Part shown: in pieces, positions 11,802 through 22,496 of the stretch
Layout of the letters: the number at the start of each line of letters is the position of its first letter
Position numbering within the stretch: position 1 is the first letter of the stretch
Source of the DNA: Otatea glauca
Taxonomy: Eukaryota; Streptophyta; Magnoliopsida; Poales; Poaceae
Assembly: GCA_036346275.1 (NCBI GenBank)
Contig: CM070723.1
Span: 2,790,001 to 2,854,000, forward strand
Length of the DNA: 64,000 bases
Direction: 5' to 3'
Translations under genes and position numbers: made by a program
The notes under the pieces: model-generated
The model's database searches: none
What the model was told of the DNA's origin: nothing
What the model saw: only the letters and a program-made list of their open reading frames with translations

Positions 11802-12302
11802 ACAATAGTCACAAATAAAAAAATAGAGTATAAGAGATCGTCACAGATATTACATTTAACTAAACTCAATCAAACCTAATCACCAGATAATTGTTCTAGC
11901 AGCATCGAAGTTGCAGATAAACTAAACTATGCATGCATGCCCTAGGTAGATATTGATCTTTTGTGTACTTTGTTTATTATCAAGCCTAATCACCAGATAT
12001 GGACATGAGTTAATTCAATTTTGCCATCTTTCAATATGCATTTTGCCATTTATCTGCAACCATTTTGTACACACATGCCTTCATTTTTTAGATCCGAAGA
12101 TTAAAGGATAAAATTGAGGCTCACAGTGAAATAATATTGAAGAATAAACTAAACTATGCATGCATGCTCTAGGTAGAGATCGATCTTTTGTGTACTTTGT
12201 TTACTATTTTAGCAATCATCCATATAAATCAGAGGATAAGGATCCACAAGGTCACAAGGGCTCACCGAATCAAATGGAGCACGAGTTCGAGGGGAGGAGG
12301 AG

Positions 12303-12416
12303 GTCGTCGAGGGGGAGGAGTAGAGGACGCCGGGGAGGAGGTCGTCGAGGGGGAGGAGTAGAGGACGCCGGGGAGGAGGTCGTCGAGAGGGAGGTCGCGA
12401 AGGAGGAGGTCACCAG
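12303..12416 (+). repeat. 38-bp purine-rich tandem repeat, about 2.5 copies
   Basis: The unit starts GTCGTCGAGGGGGAGGAG and recurs at 12303, 12341 and 12379. The first two copies are identical and the third is partial. The unit length is not a multiple of three, so the Arg/Gly/Glu-rich frame across it (about 12160-12465) is probably not a real protein. Confidence 0.8.
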
Positions 12417-12479
12417 GAGGGAGTACGTCGAGGGGCTAGGGTTTGGGGGAGACGAAACGCGCTAGGTGCTAAGGCTTGC

Positions 12480-12687
12480 GTGAGGAACCTCGGTATGTTT
12501 ATAAATGGTCGTAGTCGTATCACAGATGGTTTGTGGGTAGAATCATCTGTGATAAACTGATATCAACATTTTCAAAATTTAGACGGTCGCGCTTAAAAAT
12601 CGTTTGTGGTTATTTTTAACATAGACGATTTTTTAGAACCAACAATCTGTGATGAAGCGTCTAATATAGTCCTTTTCTATAGTAGTG
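12480..12687. mobile_element. End of a CACTA-type (En/Spm) element
   Basis: Read on the - strand from 12687, the sequence starts CACTACTATAGAAAAGGA, the terminal inverted repeat typical of grass CACTA elements. It is followed by subterminal blocks such as CATCACAGATTG, TTTATCACAGATGATT and CCATCTGTGATACGAC. The repeated ATCACAGAT/ATCTGTGAT words look like the subterminal transposase-binding repeats of the family. I do not see the opposite terminus before the Tat LTR, so it may lie to the left, cut by that insertion. Confidence 0.65.
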
Positions 12688-13410
12688 TTGTGAGACCACA
12701 GCAGGAGCTGCCGAGGAACTTAGGCTTGATAGGTGCTAAATGGACTAATCAATCATTAATTGATTGATTAAGGGACTAATGTCAAGAAATTGATTAATAA
12801 ATCATTAATTAAGTGGGCAAAGATTTATACCGAGGAATGCATGCTCTTAGGGAGCTGCCATGCCCATGGCATGTTCTTCCCACGGTGCCCGAGCTTAGTA
12901 GCTTCTGCCCAGTATGTGAGTGTGATAGGCAACACGTGTTATTTACTAACGCTTTTGAGACTGGAGAGAGGGCTATTTTTACAATTATATTTATAAAACG
13001 AAAAGATTTAAAAAAAATCGTCAAGGCGCTAGAAAAAGGCTGTCTTCGGGCGCGAGAAGTATTATATATACCGGTCTTGAGTGATCAGGTAAATGCGCAG
13101 TTCGGAAAAAAAAACCGATGTTTACCGGATTCAGATAAGGAACATGGCATGTACTGAAAAGTTGAATGTGAAAAGGGCGGACATACACCACGCGTTGGCA
13201 GTTCAACTGAAAGCCAGCTTCCCGGACAAGTGTCAAGCGAGCAACCCTTTCGTCAGGTACTTCATGCCGATTCTTGCGTACGTCGGGATCAGATCAAGCA
13301 AGTCCAAAATCCTCTGTGCAGGTGCAGGGGTTATATAAACCCTCGAGATTGCTTGGACTGATCACTAGCACTGCGGTACATAGTTGCGTATATATACAGA
13401 TCGTGTACAT

Positions 13411-13634
13411 TGTTAAGGAATCTCGCTATCGAATAGTCCGGGGTTTCTGAACAGATTTGAATTGGAGAACAGAAAGAGAGAGACACGTGTTTAGGAAGAG
13501 CAACAGCGGGAATTCTTTATTGCTAATGATTGCATGTACATTAGGGGGGACCCCTCCTCCTTTTATAGCGCTCATCTAGGGTTTTGGCTAAGGGACCACA
13601 TGGACCTTCAATGGGCTATTAGGGTTTCCCAACA
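13411..13634 (-). repeat. 3' LTR of the reverse-oriented copia element
   Basis: 224 bp, TG...CA borders on the + strand, flanked on its outer side by the TACAT duplication. The inner side abuts a polypurine tract (read on the - strand). Confidence 0.93.
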
Positions 13635-13881
13635 CTCCCCCTTGGACCCTTTGCCGCGAGATGCATATGCCTCGTTAAAACTCCAGAAAAACCCAGTGGG
13701 AAAAATACTTGGAGAAAGAGTACATAGCATACGCTTTACAATGTTGCACGAATTGCCTCGTTAAAAACCTTATGCAAGAAAACTTCATGAAAAACTTGCT
13801 AAGGAAAAGAGTACAATTCACCCAACTTCAATTGCTAATCTTCGAGATTTATGTTGGGTATTCATAATTCATGCTCGAGAT

Positions 13882-14217
13882 TCATGTGGGAGTATGTGAC
13901 ATATCTCCCCCTGAAATCTGCACTTCTCTAAGTCTCATCATCCCAATTCCTTTCACGCACCTTTCAAAGGTAGATGCTGGGAGTGATTTAGTGAACAAAT
14001 CTGCAAGATTTTCACATGACTTAGTATGCAATATCTTGATCTCGTTCATCTTATGCAATTCGTGGGCATAGAAGAACTTGTGGTTGATATGCTTCGTGAG
14101 ATTGCTCTTCACATAACCCATTTGTGCTTGGGCAACACAATGAGGGATACCTTCTATTTTCTTTGGTATTTCCACCATCTCTGGTGCATTCCTTGCGGGT
14201 ACATGCGACTTAACCAC
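13882..14217 (-). pseudogene. Copia pol remnant: post-integrase linker fused to RNase H C-terminus
   Basis: The - strand frame starts with a linker typical of copia pol after integrase (VVKSHVPARNAPEMVEIPK). It passes directly into the terminal RNase H segment, with CVAQAQMGYVKSNLTKHI, NHKFFYAHELHKMNEI and SCENLADLFTKSLP. The RT and most of RNase H that normally lie between (roughly 1.5 kb) are absent. The junction falls at about 14150 and is in frame. Confidence 0.8.
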
Positions 14218-14289
14218 GCCCTTCGGATCACAAAATGATCAGCGGTTCATTTGCTAAATTCGCAAATCAATTATCTTCGACTTCTTGAT

Positions 14290-15126
14290 TTGCTTCATTA
14301 GTTCGGGGTCATGTGCGGGATCGGTGGAATGCCATATGATTTCCGGCATTTTTCATCCAAAGGTTGATTTCTCCCTAATGACGGAAACGATCCTCGTCAA
14401 AGATGCAATCGAATCGGTGTATGCAAATCTCGATCATGGGTTCCAAATACGATTATGGATGCACTCTCATAACCAACGATATCCCGGACTTGCGGAGAGG
14501 GCCCATTGTAGTCCACGAGGGTGGTATAGGTACATATACCATACACCCAAATTTTCTAAGATGGGAGATCTTCAGATGATCCGTGCACAAGTTGCATAGG
14601 AGAATGGATGTTGCAGCCGACGGTCTAAAATTGATAAGAGCCGCTACGTGCAGATCGCGTGTCCCCAACAAGTGTTGGGCAAGTTACAACTCGCAAAAGC
14701 GGTCCGCAATAAACTTAATCCTCTTTATTAGTGCTTCGCTAGTCCATTCTGCGTATGGACGTGCGGTCTGAGTGCTCAATCGCTATCCCCTGTTCTTGTG
14801 CAATAATCATCAAATGCCTTTGAAGTAAATTCTCCGGCATTGTCCATTCTAATGGACTTCACGCGATGATCAGGGAAAACATTCTTAATTCTTATGATCT
14901 GCGAGATCAGCTTTGCAAAAGCATGGTTTCTTGTTGACAACAAGTATACATGCGACCATTTCGAGGAAGCATCGATGAGCACCATAAAGTATCGAAACGG
15001 CCCTGACAGGGGCTGAATCGGACCGCAAATATCCCCCTGGATGCGTTCCAGGAATGCAGGGATTTCACTTTGCACTTTCATGACAGAGGGTCTAGTTATT
15101 AATTTCGGTGGCACATGCAGGCACAC
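14290..15126 (-). pseudogene. Copia integrase remnant
   Basis: The catalytic core reads GDICGPIQPLSGPFRYFMVL, then IDASSKWSHVYLLSTRN with the first Asp region, then RMDNAGEFTSKAFDDYC with the second Asp. A later fragment (14671-14453) reads ISHLRKFGCMVYVPIPP, the end-of-integrase block. Frameshifts separate the two, so no continuous integrase can be made. Confidence 0.85.
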
Positions 15127-15217
15127 AAAATCTTCATGATTCGGAAATTTTTAACATTTATGCCATGACCTTGTGAGTTGTTCACTATATTTCTCATCAT
15201 TCTAAGACCGGGATGAC

Positions 15218-15667
15218 CTAATCTACCATGCCATAAAGAAAATAACTCGAGCTTCTAAAAGCAGTCTTCAAGGAAGTATACACTTGGTGCATGAATATTC
15301 GTGTAGTACAACCCGATTCATATGAGGGACATTTTTCTAATACCATTTTTCCACATACCGCGTGCTTCACAATGCACAAGTATTCTTTGCCATTTTCTTC
15401 ATTGGTTTCTACGTGAAAACCATTGGCGCGGATGTCTTTAAAGCTTAAGAGAGTGCGCGTTGATTCAGGGTACAAAAGGGCTTCCTCAATTATCAAAGTT
15501 GTACCCATAGGCAATATAATAGTGGCTCTTCTTGAGCCGATTACATATGAGTCGCTTCCTGCGATCGTAGTAATCTTTCCAGCGTTCTTCGTGATCGACT
15601 GGAAATATTTAGACTCTCTTAAGATGGTATTTGTTGTGCCACTGTCAACAATGCATATCTCTTCCAT
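15218..15667 (-). pseudogene. Copia protease and pre-integrase remnant
   Basis: The frame begins MEEICIVDSGTTNTILRES, where DSGTT is the aspartic protease active site, followed by the pre-integrase stretch (GSRRATIILPMGTTLIIEEA, then LLYPESTRTLLSFKDIRANG). It is open from 15667 to the end of this segment. The protease part itself looks intact, but its link to gag upstream (15668-15950) and to integrase downstream is broken. Confidence 0.85.
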
Positions 15668-15949
15668 TTGGGCGCTACACGATTTCTAGATAAAAGAAAT
15701 ATAATTCTAATCAGATAGAGGCAAAACAGTCCAAATATTTCTTGCAAAATTGAAGAATACTGGAATAAAGAATAAATTGCGTATTTATTCATGAAAGAAG
15801 TATGCTCTTCTAGAGCTTACAATTCATCATTCAAAGAAAAAAAGCTAACAACCATAATCTAAGAGAAATGCATTAAACAGAATCTGTAAAATATGCATTA
15901 ATTTCTGCTTCTATGTCATCTGCAGAAGTTTTCTTCATTTGCCATAATA

Positions 15950-16897
15950 ATGGCTGCGCAGATCGATGTCCGTGCTATTCGTGAGGATGAGGTAAGAGGG
16001 TATCTACATCCATGGCATCTTCATCACCGATGTTGGCGAAGCGCCTCATGGGCGTTTTCCTTTGCCTTCTTCTTAGCCCGATATGCGTTGATCGCTTCTT
16101 TGGATTCTCGACATATCTTCGACCAATGTCCCCAAGTACCACACTTGAAGCACGCCCGTTCTGCTGTCCATACGGCTTGGCGTGCGTCTTTTTTGTCATC
16201 CTCTTCACGGGGCTTTGACTTTCCTTTGGCACGGGTCTCTCTTTCCACCGCTTGCCCTTCTTTCTATGAGTGGGCTTTCTCACCTTGTAGCTATTGGCAT
16301 TGACTTACGTGCGATTGCCTCGTCCGTGTGGTGCGAGACATAGTTCTTGCGTAGAACATCGTCTTGCGATTCCGCAACTTGCATTACATCAATCGGTTCG
16401 CTATACTCCTTGTATGCGCCCCGACGATAATTGCGTGCACTCTGGATAGCATTAGGGTGGAAGGTAGAGAGAGTTTTCTCAATCTTCTCTTCATCGCTGA
16501 TCTTCTTGCCACATAGAGAGAGATTGGTACAAATTCGTGCAAGGCGTAATTGTACTCGCCACTGCTCAAGTCGCAAACCTCAGCGTACCCAATCTTGCGT
16601 GCTTGGGGCAAGATGGTGTACTTGAGCTTTTCAACCGCTTCAAGTGCACCAAAGCTCAAGTGCACTCTCCTCACCATATATTCATTCTTCAGAGTGGTGA
16701 GAGGTGGTGCCCGAGAAAATGCAAAGCTTGATCGCTCGCTCGGCAGTAGGTTTTGCGCCCCGCGAGGACCCTAGACCAATCATTGAACGGAGCTTCTTGC
16801 CCCAAGAACAATCTTTACGTCCGATGCCCAAGTGAGGTAGTTCGACTGCATGGGGCAGTTCTTCAAACTCACGATTCACAATGCCAGATATCTGCAT
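15950..16897 (-). pseudogene. Copia gag remnant with CCHC zinc knuckle
   Basis: Fragments in three frames together show a copia gag of the UBN2/DUF4219 type. The start near 16897 reads MQISGIVNREFEELPHAVEL. The middle (16576-16384) includes RICTNLSLCGKKISDEEKIE and TLSTFHPNAIQSARNYRRG. The C-terminal knuckle near 16150 reads CFKCGTWGHWSKIC (C-X2-C-X4-H-X4-C). At least three indels break it. Confidence 0.85.
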
Positions 16898-17199
16898 GAT
16901 TTCAAAATTCTAGTTTAGATTACTTCGTGTAATCCGATAGAAAATGGTTGCAAAAGAAATAAAGTGCAGAAAATAAATTGCTATGCATTGCAATATCTTA
17001 AATAAAGCAATAGATTCAAAATTCATAAAGAAAATTCATAAACAGAGAAATAAAGCAAGAAAAATAAAAAAACAGAGCCAAAAATCTTCTTGATTTTCTG
17101 GCAATTTTTTCAAAATTTTCTGCAATTTTTTCTCTCTCTCTTTTCTTCTCTTTCCTTTTCTTTTCTTTCCTTTTTTTTCTTTTCCTTTTCCCATGAGCA

Positions 17200-18130
17200 G
17201 TATTTGGGCCTTGCCCCTTCCCGGCCCAAAGACACCCTAGCCGCCTCAGCTGCCGCCGCCATATGCTTCGTTTCCCGTGCGCCCGCTTCTTCCTCTTCTT
17301 TTGCGCACACGGCTGGGTGGCGAGGCGGCGCTTCGGCTTCAGGCAAGGCACGATTCGGCGGCGGCGGCCGACGGAGCGAGCGCAGCGCGCGGCGCGAACC
17401 GAGGCCGGGTGGCGCGGCGCGGATCGAGGCCGAGGCGGCGCGGCGCCGGCGGCGCGGTGGAGCTTGAAGCCGGGCGGTCGGCGCGGCGGCGACGGCCAAC
17501 GGCGGGCGGCGCCGCGAGGCCGACGGGCGATGGCGTTGCGATGCTAACCGGCGCGGGCAGCGTAATGATTTGGCGGCGTCAAAGCCGGCCGAGCCGACGG
17601 AGTGGACGCTTGCTCGGCGCGAGGCCGGCGGCCGAGGAGCCGTTGCGCGTGGTTCGACCATGGCGAGGCGGGCAAGCAATTGCGTTCGAGCCGGCGGTGG
17701 CGCTGCGGGCCGCGGCCGCAAGCCGTGGCCGGGCGGCGCCGAGCGAGACCGGGTGGCGCTGAGCGAGGCCGGCGTGGGCGCGACATCGCGGAGGCCGAGC
17801 ATGGGTGGTGCATCGCGTGCTTCAGCGCGCTCTGGCGGAACAGTGGGTGGCGGTCTTGGTGGCCGGCGGCGCCGCGAGCCGCGAGGCCGAAGCGGACGGG
17901 CGCGACCGGGGCAAGTTGGCGCGCCGGCGGCGGTGGCGGTGATTCGGCGCCGCCGCTTCTTCTTCCGTCTGGCGTGGCGGCGCCGGCGATGGCGCTTCAA
18001 GCGCGCACGACGGCGAGCGCTATGGCGCGACCGTGGTGGTGGCGGCGGCGGCGCGCGCGGTAGCTGCGAGCCAGAGCGGCGACGTACGGTGGGCGCGCAA
18101 ACCGAGGCAACGGCGGCACGCTGCATGCGC
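17200..18130 (-). other. GC-rich leader of the copia element, low-complexity open frames
   Basis: Between the 5' LTR (18361) and gag (16897) lies about 930 bases of very GC-rich, simple-word DNA (GGCGGCG, CGGCGGCGC). Long frames run on both strands, one of 397 codons on the - strand, rich in Arg, Pro and Ala. No domain is visible, the length is explained by the scarcity of AT-rich stop codons, and I do not call a gene. Confidence 0.6.
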
Positions 18131-18360
18131 GCAGGCCGAAGCAACAGTGATTTTTGTTTTCTTGCATGCACATTAAATTCAATTGTAAAAATAGTCTTGT
18201 ACTGTAGCTTCAAGCCATATCCGCGTAGCTTCATGCCACGCGATAAACAGTACGAGATACAAAAGATAGATGAATGCATAAGAACGACAGCGATTAGAAA
18301 CAATCACCGATTCTCACCTTTTCAATTCTGATCTCCGTAGAGCAATTCATGCTGATAACG

Positions 18361-18586
18361 TGTTAAGGAACCTCGCTATCGAATAGTCCGGGGTTCTCGA
18401 ACAGATTTGAATTGGAGAACAGAAAGAGAGAGAGACACATGTTTAGGAAGAGCAACAGCGGGAATTCTTTATTGCTAATGATTGCATGTACATTAGGGGG
18501 GACCCCTCCTCTTTTTATAGCGCTTATCTAGGGTTTTAGCTAAAAGACCACATGGGCTTTCAATGGGCTATTAGGGTTTCCCAACA
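18361..18586 (-). repeat. 5' LTR of the reverse-oriented copia element
   Basis: 226 bp, same borders as the partner at 13411-13634, with the TACAT duplication outside it. Read on the - strand, the sequence just inside is CGTTATCAGCATGAATTGC. This contains TATCAGCA but is not the classic initiator-Met primer site, so the primer binding site remains unassigned. Confidence 0.93.
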
Positions 18587-18591
18587 TACAT

Positions 18592-21483
18592 GACCACCTG
18601 TGCTGCTGTGCATGCCGACTGTACATAGTTTTGTACGTACGTATGTGTATATAGCAAGGGCTAGGCACACACGTACAGCGCGTGTAACATGGTGCCAATA
18701 CGTACGTGTACGTGGGTAGCGCAGGTTGCCAATACGTACGTGTACGTGTTGATGCGCTTGGCAAGGCCGGACGGGCCATTCTGCCCCCGGGCTCTTACGG
18801 CCTTGGGAGCGTGGCCCGGCGCGCGGCAGGATACTGAGAGGAGGCGACGTCACGCTCACGGGGTATATAATCAAATCTAACTACTTGATTGTGTAAAAAG
18901 AAGGTTTGCTTAATTTTTTTTGTTTTCGTGATGTCTGCGACGGCGAAGATACACTGCATCTCTATGGCTCGCCGGGGAGCTCGGGCAATCGTCCGTCCTA
19001 CCCAGAAGGTGGATGTGTTTATGCCTCACGGCAACGCTCCGAACTAAACCATGCTTTGGATTCGGTAAGTACTAGTCAAATGCTCGTACTTTACTATAAA
19101 TAAAAATGATAGAGTAGTGCTTCAATGCTTTCCCTTTCAATACAGGTTGCACAAATCTTGAAGCAAGCGAAGGGGTAAGTAATCGTCATCTACCATTTAT
19201 TCATGCTTTAATATTTGTGCAACTGTCAAAAAGAAAAGCATTGAAGCACCTCTCAAAATAATATTATCTACAATAGTGCTTAGTCAAGCTCCGTCTCGAC
19301 TCATAGTATGCACCTGTTGCAGAGCTTGGCTTTTTGTTTGTTACGGAGAATTTTTTTTTGGTTTTTATTAGAGATTTTTTAGAGTAAAGATGGATTTGAG
19401 CAGAGGTGGATTACGAGGACAGGAGAATCGGATAAATAATGAAAGAAATAGTAAAGAACAAACTGAACGCTAGTGCACATTTATAAGTACATTTGCAAGC
19501 GCCTGTACTGTGTCAACTCAAGCATCTAGTGTTGAACATTTCCCAAAATACTCAAAAGCAATCATGCAGCACACAAGCAAGTAGCAACAAGCTGTGTTTA
19601 AGGAAGGTTAGAATGCTGAGTTGAACAAGAAAGTTTCGATAAACAAGAAACTTAACACTAGCTATGGTTTCATGAGCTCTAATTTGTTGCAATCTCGAGT
19701 TCATACCTCATATCCAAATCAAGTTAGATTTCATACTTTGCGGATCCGCTCGATCCTGCGGCACCCGATGTCGAAGAGGATGATGGCGAGGCAGACCGAG
19801 TCGAGGACGAAGCCGGCGACCAAATCCGGCGGGAGGGAACCAGCCTGGGCCTCTTCGCGCGCGAGACAGAGCGGCGGCTAGCCTCCATGATGGTGCGGGA
19901 CGGAGCAGCGAAGCGCAAGCTTGCCTCCTCGACGACGCGGGACGGAGCGGCACCTCACCTCCACGACGGTACAGGACGGAGCGATCGCCTCCTCGAGGGT
20001 CCTCGCGGGCACGGGAGCTCGCGATCATTGCGCTCCGAGTAGACAGGGAACGTGATTGGGGAAGGAATAGATAATTATGAAATTTCGGGATTCTCTCTCC
20101 TATCGTTAAAAATGGGGAAGTCAATCGGGAATCTATTGGACCGAACATTTTCACGATGATGTATACGGATTTCTCATTTTATCAGGTAAGGAATAAGGAT
20201 AGGAAACCTGTTGGAGATGGTCTTTTAAGAGCAAAAGCTGAAAAGAGGCAATCTGGAAAAGATGCTACTGGAAAGGCCGCATACTCGGCACTTCAGGCTC
20301 GTCTCTTCGCCGCTGTAATGTGGAAAAGATGTGATATTTGTCCAGTCCCATTGGGTTCCTCTCCATCCATCTTGAAAGAAGCAAAAACCTGAACACAGCT
20401 CTATGAGACGGGATCATGGAAATGGAATGTTGTCCTGAATGGGGAAGCGCGTCACAGCGAACGCAGAGGCGAACAGCAGAAATCTGAGAGCCGAAACGGT
20501 GGAGAAGAAAAAACACTGCAGATGTATCGACGCACTGTAGCACGCAAAATTACTTGTGGTACGACGAGTAGCAGACGATACGACTTGTTTTTCTTCCTTG
20601 GCCGGCGAAGTACAATTCCACACAACTACAAGTACTGCAGCACTACCATTGAAGCTTTGGCTTTCCGTTCAATTTTTCTTCATGTTTAGCCTCAATTTAA
20701 ATAAAATCGTAAATTTAGCCCCTTCTTAATCATGATAGCAGCAACAACTGCCTGTTGTGCTCCTCTACCGTTACAGGTGGACATGGCGTGCTCTCATATC
20801 ACGATAGATGATCCTGCTGCGGTCGAGTGCTTCCACGTTGTTCGCATCAACTTCTTCTTCACCCCGTGGATCGTCGCTATGTTTCTCACCATTGACTTGC
20901 CGCTAGCCCGAGAGGCCACACCGGACCGGCCGTGTGGTGCGCGTTCGTCGCGTTGCTGTTTACGCTCGAGCGCAAGATAAGCATGGCAAGCGACAACTGT
21001 CAACTCAAGGCGCCAGGGCCTCAGCAAGTGGCTAGCGCCACGGTAAGGCGAGGGACCGAGGGCGCTAGATCGCGGAGGAGGACTCTGTCAAGCTTCAGCA
21101 AGCACTGCCGAACTACGATAATGTGGTAGGTGGGGCTCGTGAATCGCTACCTTGCTGGGGTGCACATCACCTCACTGCTGAGCCATTGTAGCGAACAGGA
21201 ATGCCGCGGTGGGCCATGCGCTTGCTGTCACAATCGGCTGAGCTCCCGCGACTCCAATCACTTGCTGAGCTCTTCAGGCGCGACAGATGACAGCGCCTTC
21301 TGCGGTGGAGGAGGATGCCAAATTTACAAATATATGTGCGATAGTTAGGGCTCTATATTTACAAAAGAAAAAAATGTACACAGGGGCATATAAGTGAAGG
21401 ATTCTTCCGGGGTTCGGGTGAGCACTACAGTACTCCCGGCGCCGTTTGGTTGTGTTGTTGCGCGATACATGGAAGTTACAGGC
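18592..21483. other. Intergenic DNA, no gene recognised
   Basis: Holds a short direct repeat GCCAATACGTACGTGTACGTG at 18694 and 18728. An inverted-repeat element lies at 19112-19255. A GC-rich patch at 19740-20030 has a - strand frame ending LDSVCLAIILFDIGCRRIER, which I cannot assign. Near 20205-20235, CCTGTTGGAGATGGTCTT looks like the end of a Tourist-type element. An exon-like open stretch at 18915-19065 ends in a good donor (TTCG|GTAAGT), but I see no family for it. Confidence 0.4.
19112..19255. mobile_element. Hairpin inverted-repeat element (MITE), copy 1
   Basis: The left arm (GTGCTTCAATGCTTTCC... AGGTTGCACAAATCTTGAAGC) is repeated in inverse orientation at the right (ATTTGTGCAACTGTC... 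AAAGCATTGAAGCAC). Arms of about 50 bases fold into a near-complete hairpin around a short loop. The core is 19117-19249. A second copy in the same orientation is at 34836-34980. I could not fix a target duplication. Confidence 0.75.
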
Positions 21484-21491
21484 TCTCCATA

Positions 21492-22004
21492 GGATTTTTT
21501 TTAAATAATACACTGTTTAAATAATTTTTTAAAAATAATTATAAAAATATACCCCAGTCACGATTTTATTTGACGACAAACCTTATATCGCTATTTGAAA
21601 CGGTGATATAAGCTTTATCGCCAAACGAAATCGTGAAAATTTTATACTGTAATGGCGACAGATGAACAGTACTAAATTTCGCTAATTAAATTGGTGACAG
21701 ATGTTTGTTTTATCGCTGATTGAATTGGCCAACAGATTGTTTACTCGGAAATTCATTTGGCCAACAAGGCTAAGCCTTCTGTCACCATTTCAATTAACGA
21801 TATAACTCTAACACGAATTCATTTGGCAACAGAAGGCCTGTCGTTAGTTTATTTGGTGATAGAGCTTCTGTCGTCGATTAAAATGACGATAGAACTCTAT
21901 CGCCAATTGAAATGGTGACAGAAATATATTTTTGTAATTGTTCTATGGCATATTATTTTTATAAAATTATTTAAATAGTGTATTATTTTTTTTTTAAAAA
22001 ATCC
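21492..22004. mobile_element. Non-autonomous inverted-repeat element with 8-bp TSD
   Basis: 513 bp. The left end reads GGATTTTTTTTAAATAATACACTGTTTAAATAA and the right end is its inverted counterpart (TTATTTAAATAGTGTATTATT...AAAAATCC). A direct repeat TCTCCATA flanks it at 21484-21491 and 22005-22012. The interior is built of alternating words such as CTATCGCCAATTGAAATGGTGACAG in both directions. An 8-9 bp duplication and long arms suggest a Mutator- or hAT-type derivative. It encodes nothing. Confidence 0.8.
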
Positions 22005-22496
22005 TCTCCATAGCGTTCTGAGCATCACCAAAGGACAGGCAGAACGGCACGGCAAGGGGTAGGAGGTAGGCCGGCAAGAGGGTGTGCGACATCAAGCGAG
22101 CGATGGGCGAAGCAGGTGCCGCTCTCGCTCGAGCCGTTCATCACCAAGACGGCAAGACCAACTCGGTGGACAAGGACGAGGAGAAAACAGACTAGGAGTA
22201 ATTAAACAACACTTCAGAACTAGGAGTCGGTGCTGTGCATATATAAATGATTTAGGATATGCATAGTGTGCTAGAAGGAATAACACTCACGGACCACAAG
22301 GATCTTGTATAACTCTTAGCCCATTCTCAATAAACCTGGCATTATATGGTGCAAAGAAACCAAATGGGTTCCAACTACACAGATAACATCGACGACTGAT
22401 GAACAAAATAGCTCTCAAGTGCCTGCAAGGTGAACTGCAAATTACCATACTGTGACACTATCGCCATTCAGCAGCATACATTGGAGAACTCACTTA

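Larger units (their letters stand above)
11802..13405. other. Intergenic DNA with direct repeats; no gene
   Basis: A ~65 base block (ATAAACTAAACTATGCATGC... ATCTTTTGTGTACTTTGTTTA) occurs at about 11918-11980 and again at about 12143-12205. A GC-rich island (12270-12470) holds a short 38 bp tandem repeat. The 12687 end of a CACTA-type element is described separately. 12688-13405 shows no recognised content. Confidence 0.5.
13411..18586 (-). mobile_element. Ty1/copia LTR retrotransposon, reverse orientation, RT deleted
   Basis: Two related short LTRs flank the element (13411-13634 and 18361-18586), each TGTTAAGG...CCCAACA on the + strand. A perfect 5-base target duplication TACAT stands at 13406-13410 and 18587-18591. 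Reading on the - strand from 18586: 5' LTR, a GC-rich leader, gag with a CCHC knuckle, protease, integrase, then a direct jump to the very end of RNase H and the 3' LTR. A purine tract AAGGGGGAG adjoins the 3' LTR (13635-13650, - strand). The two LTRs differ by about 11 substitutions and one 2-base indel by eye, so the copy is not recent. It is non-autonomous, with RT missing and frames broken. Confidence 0.95.

Noticed and set aside
12160..12465. 101-codon Arg/Gly/Glu-rich frame
   Set aside because: Spans a 38-bp tandem repeat that is not a multiple of three; no domain and lies near CACTA DNA.
17110..18303. 397-codon - strand frame in the copia leader
   Set aside because: Arg/Pro/Ala low complexity with equally long frames on the other strand; GC composition explains the lack of stops.
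18694..18750. Palindromic TACGTACGTGTACGTG cluster as a regulatory site
   Set aside because: Simple alternating words duplicated 34 bases apart with no gene next to them.
19708..20154. 148-codon - strand frame with a hydrophobic LDSVCLAIILFDIG stretch
   Set aside because: No recognisable family, no splice support and no neighbour; may be a captured exon but cannot be supported.
20725..21130. Small GC-rich frames on + strand near 20.7-21.1 kb
   Set aside because: Short, no domain, and no consistent exon structure.
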